This document shows, one piece after another, positions 4,695 to 5,849 of a stretch of 5,849 bases of DNA. Source of the DNA: Serpens sp035497635. Its GTDB lineage: Bacteria > Pseudomonadota > Gammaproteobacteria > Pseudomonadales > Pseudomonadaceae. Made by a program: the position numbers and the translations under genes. The first letter of the stretch is position 1; the number at the start of each line of letters is the position of its first letter. The stretch spans positions 1-5,849 of the forward strand of contig DATJDB010000054.1 of NCBI GenBank assembly GCA_035497635.1. The letters run 5' to 3'. A model generated the notes under the pieces. The model was not told the origin of the DNA and searched no databases. It was given only the letters and a program-made list of their open reading frames with translations.

Positions 4695-5453
4695 TCAGCG
4701 GGCATCCAACTGGCGCAGCAGCTCGGGCAGCACCACCCCCGCCGCGCCGGCCAGGGAAAATTCCCGCGCACCACCCTGACCGGAGGGCTGCGGATTGATG
4801 TGCGCGACGGTCGCGCCGGCCTGCAGCGCCAGCTGGGGAATCGACGCCGCCGGCTGCACCACGCCGGAGGTGCCGATCGACAGCAGCACATCGCATTCTC
4901 CGGCCGCCTTGAAGGCAGCCCGCAAGGCGGCCTCCGGCAGCGCCTCGCCAAACCAGACCACGCCGGGTCGCACCTTGCCGTTGCAGCGCTGGCAGCGCGG
5001 CGGCTCCAGACAGCGGCCCTCGGCGGGCTCCTCAGGTACTTCGCTGATTGCATGCGGGCGGCCGCAGGCAAAGCAGCGCGGCGCATGCAGGCTGCCGTGC
5101 AGGTGGATGACGTCGCGACTGCCGGCGCGCTCGTGCAGGTCGTCGACGTTCTGGGTGATCAGGGTGAGCTTCTCCACTCGCTCGGCCAGCGCGGCGATGG
5201 CGCGGTGCGCCGGGTTGGGCTGGGCCTGCAGCACCTTCATGCGCCGCCATTCGTACCAGCCCCAGACCAGCGCCGGATCACGCCGGAAGGCCGAAGGCGT
5301 GGCCAGCTCGGCGGGATCGAAGCGTTCCCACAGGCCGCTCAGGGCATCGCGGAAGGTGGGAATGCCGCTCTCGGCGGACACCCCGGCGCCGGTGAACACC
5401 ACCAGGTGGCGGGCCTTGCGCAGGGCGGTGGAAAGCGCATCAGGGATCAGCAT
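4695..5453 (-). CDS. cobB: NAD-dependent protein deacylase, Sir2 family (CobB type)
   Basis: A 252-residue class III sirtuin that removes acyl groups from lysines using NAD+, giving nicotinamide and O-acyl-ADP-ribose. Seen in order: the NAD-binding GAGVSAESGIPTFR (22-35), TQNVDDLHERAG (100-111), the catalytic His119 in HLHGSL, a zinc site of Cys127/Cys130 and Cys154/Cys157 (with an extra Cys148), VVWFGE (165-170), SIGTSGVVQPA and INPQPS. Tyr67 and Arg70 in WYEWRR match the Tyr-x-x-Arg pair that lets SIRT5 and E. coli CobB accept succinyl and malonyl lysine, so desuccinylase activity is predicted. The ATG at 5451-5453 is chosen because GGAG lies six bases upstream and family similarity begins right after it. 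In-frame ATGs at 5495 and 5552 would add 14 or 33 residues unlike the family, and the latter overlaps a likely promoter. The gene is divergent from the flavoprotein gene. Confidence 0.93.
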   Translation of the reverse strand: MLIPDALSTALRKARHLVVFTGAGVSAESGIPTFRDALSGLWERFDPAELATPSAFRRDPALVWGWYEWRRMKVLQAQPNPAHRAIAALAERVEKLTLITQNVDDLHERAGSRDVIHLHGSLHAPRCFACGRPHAISEVPEEPAEGRCLEPPRCQRCNGKVRPGVVWFGEALPEAALRAAFKAAGECDVLLSIGTSGVVQPAASIPQLALQAGATVAHINPQPSGQGGAREFSLAGAAGVVLPELLRQLDAR

Positions 5454-5486
5454 GTCAGGCTCCGGGCGGCCAACGGATCGCCGGGG

Positions 5487-5516
5487 ATTATCCATGGAGC
5501 GCGCGGTCTGTGTCTC
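5487..5516 (-). promoter_or_regulatory. Candidate sigma70 promoter for the sirtuin gene
   Basis: On the minus strand, GAGACA (5511-5516; four of six bases of TTGACA) is followed after 18 bp by GATAAT (5487-5492; five of six of TATAAT). Transcription would begin near 5480, giving a leader of about 27 bases before the ATG at 5453. This also argues against the longer start codons, which would lie upstream of or inside the promoter. Confidence 0.4.
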
Positions 5517-5549
5517 ACCGGGACGCGGCGTGGCGCCGGTGCCGCGTGG

Positions 5550-5555
5550 CATAAT
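5550..5555 (+). promoter_or_regulatory. Candidate -10 box for the flavoprotein gene
   Basis: CATAAT followed by GCGCGCC at 5550-5562 is a good -10 element (five of six bases), about 40 bp before the ATG at 5596. No acceptable -35 hexamer is found 16-18 bp upstream, so the promoter assignment rests on this box, its position and the divergent arrangement. Confidence 0.4.
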
Positions 5556-5595
5556 GCGCGCCGCTTGTTTGGCAGGTCATTTCAGTAGGGCAACG

Positions 5596-5849
5596 ATGCT
5601 GCAGAAGTTCGAAGTTATTGTCATCGGTGCCGGAGCGGCCGGTCTGATGTGCGCAGCCAATGCGGCTGCGCGTGGACGCCAGGTGCTAGTGCTGGACCAT
5701 GCCAACAAGGCCGGCAAGAAGATCCTCATGTCGGGCGGTGGGCGATGCAACTTCACCAACTACTTTGTCGCGCCCGACAAATACCTCAGCCATAACCCGC
5801 ACTTCTGCAAGTCGGCATTGAAGCGTTACACCCAGTGGGACTTCATCGC
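5596..5849 (+). CDS. HI0933-family NAD(P)/FAD-dependent oxidoreductase, N-terminal part
   Basis: The first 84 residues of a flavoprotein cut off by the right edge; the family is normally about 390-400 residues. The Rossmann dinucleotide-binding motif VIVIGAGAAGLMCA (residues 7-20, Gly11/Gly13/Gly16) is followed by the second strand ending in Asp34 and then the family signature AGKKILMSGGGRCNFTN (39-55), which is diagnostic of the HI0933/YhiN (BaiN-like) group. FAD binding is expected; the physiological substrate of most members is unknown, so no reaction is assigned. The ATG at 5596 is preceded by GTAGGG (5585-5590), a weak but acceptably spaced ribosome site, and the motif begins directly after it, so the start is reasonable. 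The gene is divergent from the sirtuin and separated from it by 142 bp carrying both candidate promoters. Nothing in the visible part looks damaged. Confidence 0.9.
   Translation, partial: MLQKFEVIVIGAGAAGLMCAANAAARGRQVLVLDHANKAGKKILMSGGGRCNFTNYFVAPDKYLSHNPHFCKSALKRYTQWDFI

Noticed and set aside
5454..5552. Longer sirtuin start codons at 5495 and 5552
   Set aside because: The extra residues are unlike the family, neither ATG has a convincing ribosome site, and the region looks like promoter DNA.
4800..5588. 262-residue plus-strand frame opposite the sirtuin
   Set aside because: Low-complexity Gly/Arg/Gln-rich shadow; the minus strand encodes all sirtuin motifs.

Overview
The window is GC-rich bacterial chromosome. 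Its protein families, codon use and Shine-Dalgarno sites look like Pseudomonas in the broad sense (or a close gammaproteobacterial relative). This assignment rests on protein resemblance only; no rRNA or tRNA gene is present to confirm it. No phage, insertion sequence, CRISPR array or tRNA was seen.

Layout from left to right: (1) 1-264, a non-coding stretch with a near-perfect 10-bp-arm hairpin and an 11-G run. (2) 265-939 (-), a YhhN-family membrane protein (lysoplasmalogenase-like). (3) 1055-2416 (-), a complete CusS/HprS-type sensor histidine kinase, translationally coupled by an ATGA overlap to (4) 2413-about 2967 (-), its OmpR-family response regulator, which has lost about 40 N-terminal residues. 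(5) about 2972-3265 (+), the C-terminal 97 residues of a GlcG/HbpS-family (DUF336) protein that has lost its 5' end. (6) 3280-3690 (+), an exported 5-hydroxyisourate hydrolase. (7) 3691-3878, a convergent intergenic region with two inverted repeats. (8) 3879-4586 (-), a DUF533/YebE-like protein with a TerB-like domain. (9) 4695-5453 (-), a CobB-type sirtuin. (10) 5596-5849 (+), the first 84 residues of an HI0933-family flavoprotein, cut by the window edge.

The main point of interest is at about 2962-2974. Two divergent genes, the response regulator and the HbpS-like gene, meet there with both 5' ends and the whole shared promoter region missing. This is the signature of a deletion, or of an assembly or cloning join. 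The ancestral arrangement can be reconstructed as a two-component system divergent from an exported HbpS-like protein plus a periplasmic HIU hydrolase. It recalls two known arrangements: E. coli hprRS (yedVW) beside hiuH (yedX), and the Streptomyces HbpS-SenS-SenR redox-sensing system. The inference is that the intact locus was a periplasmic redox or heme stress module, and that this copy has lost its regulator and promoters. The remaining genes are ordinary housekeeping or envelope genes.
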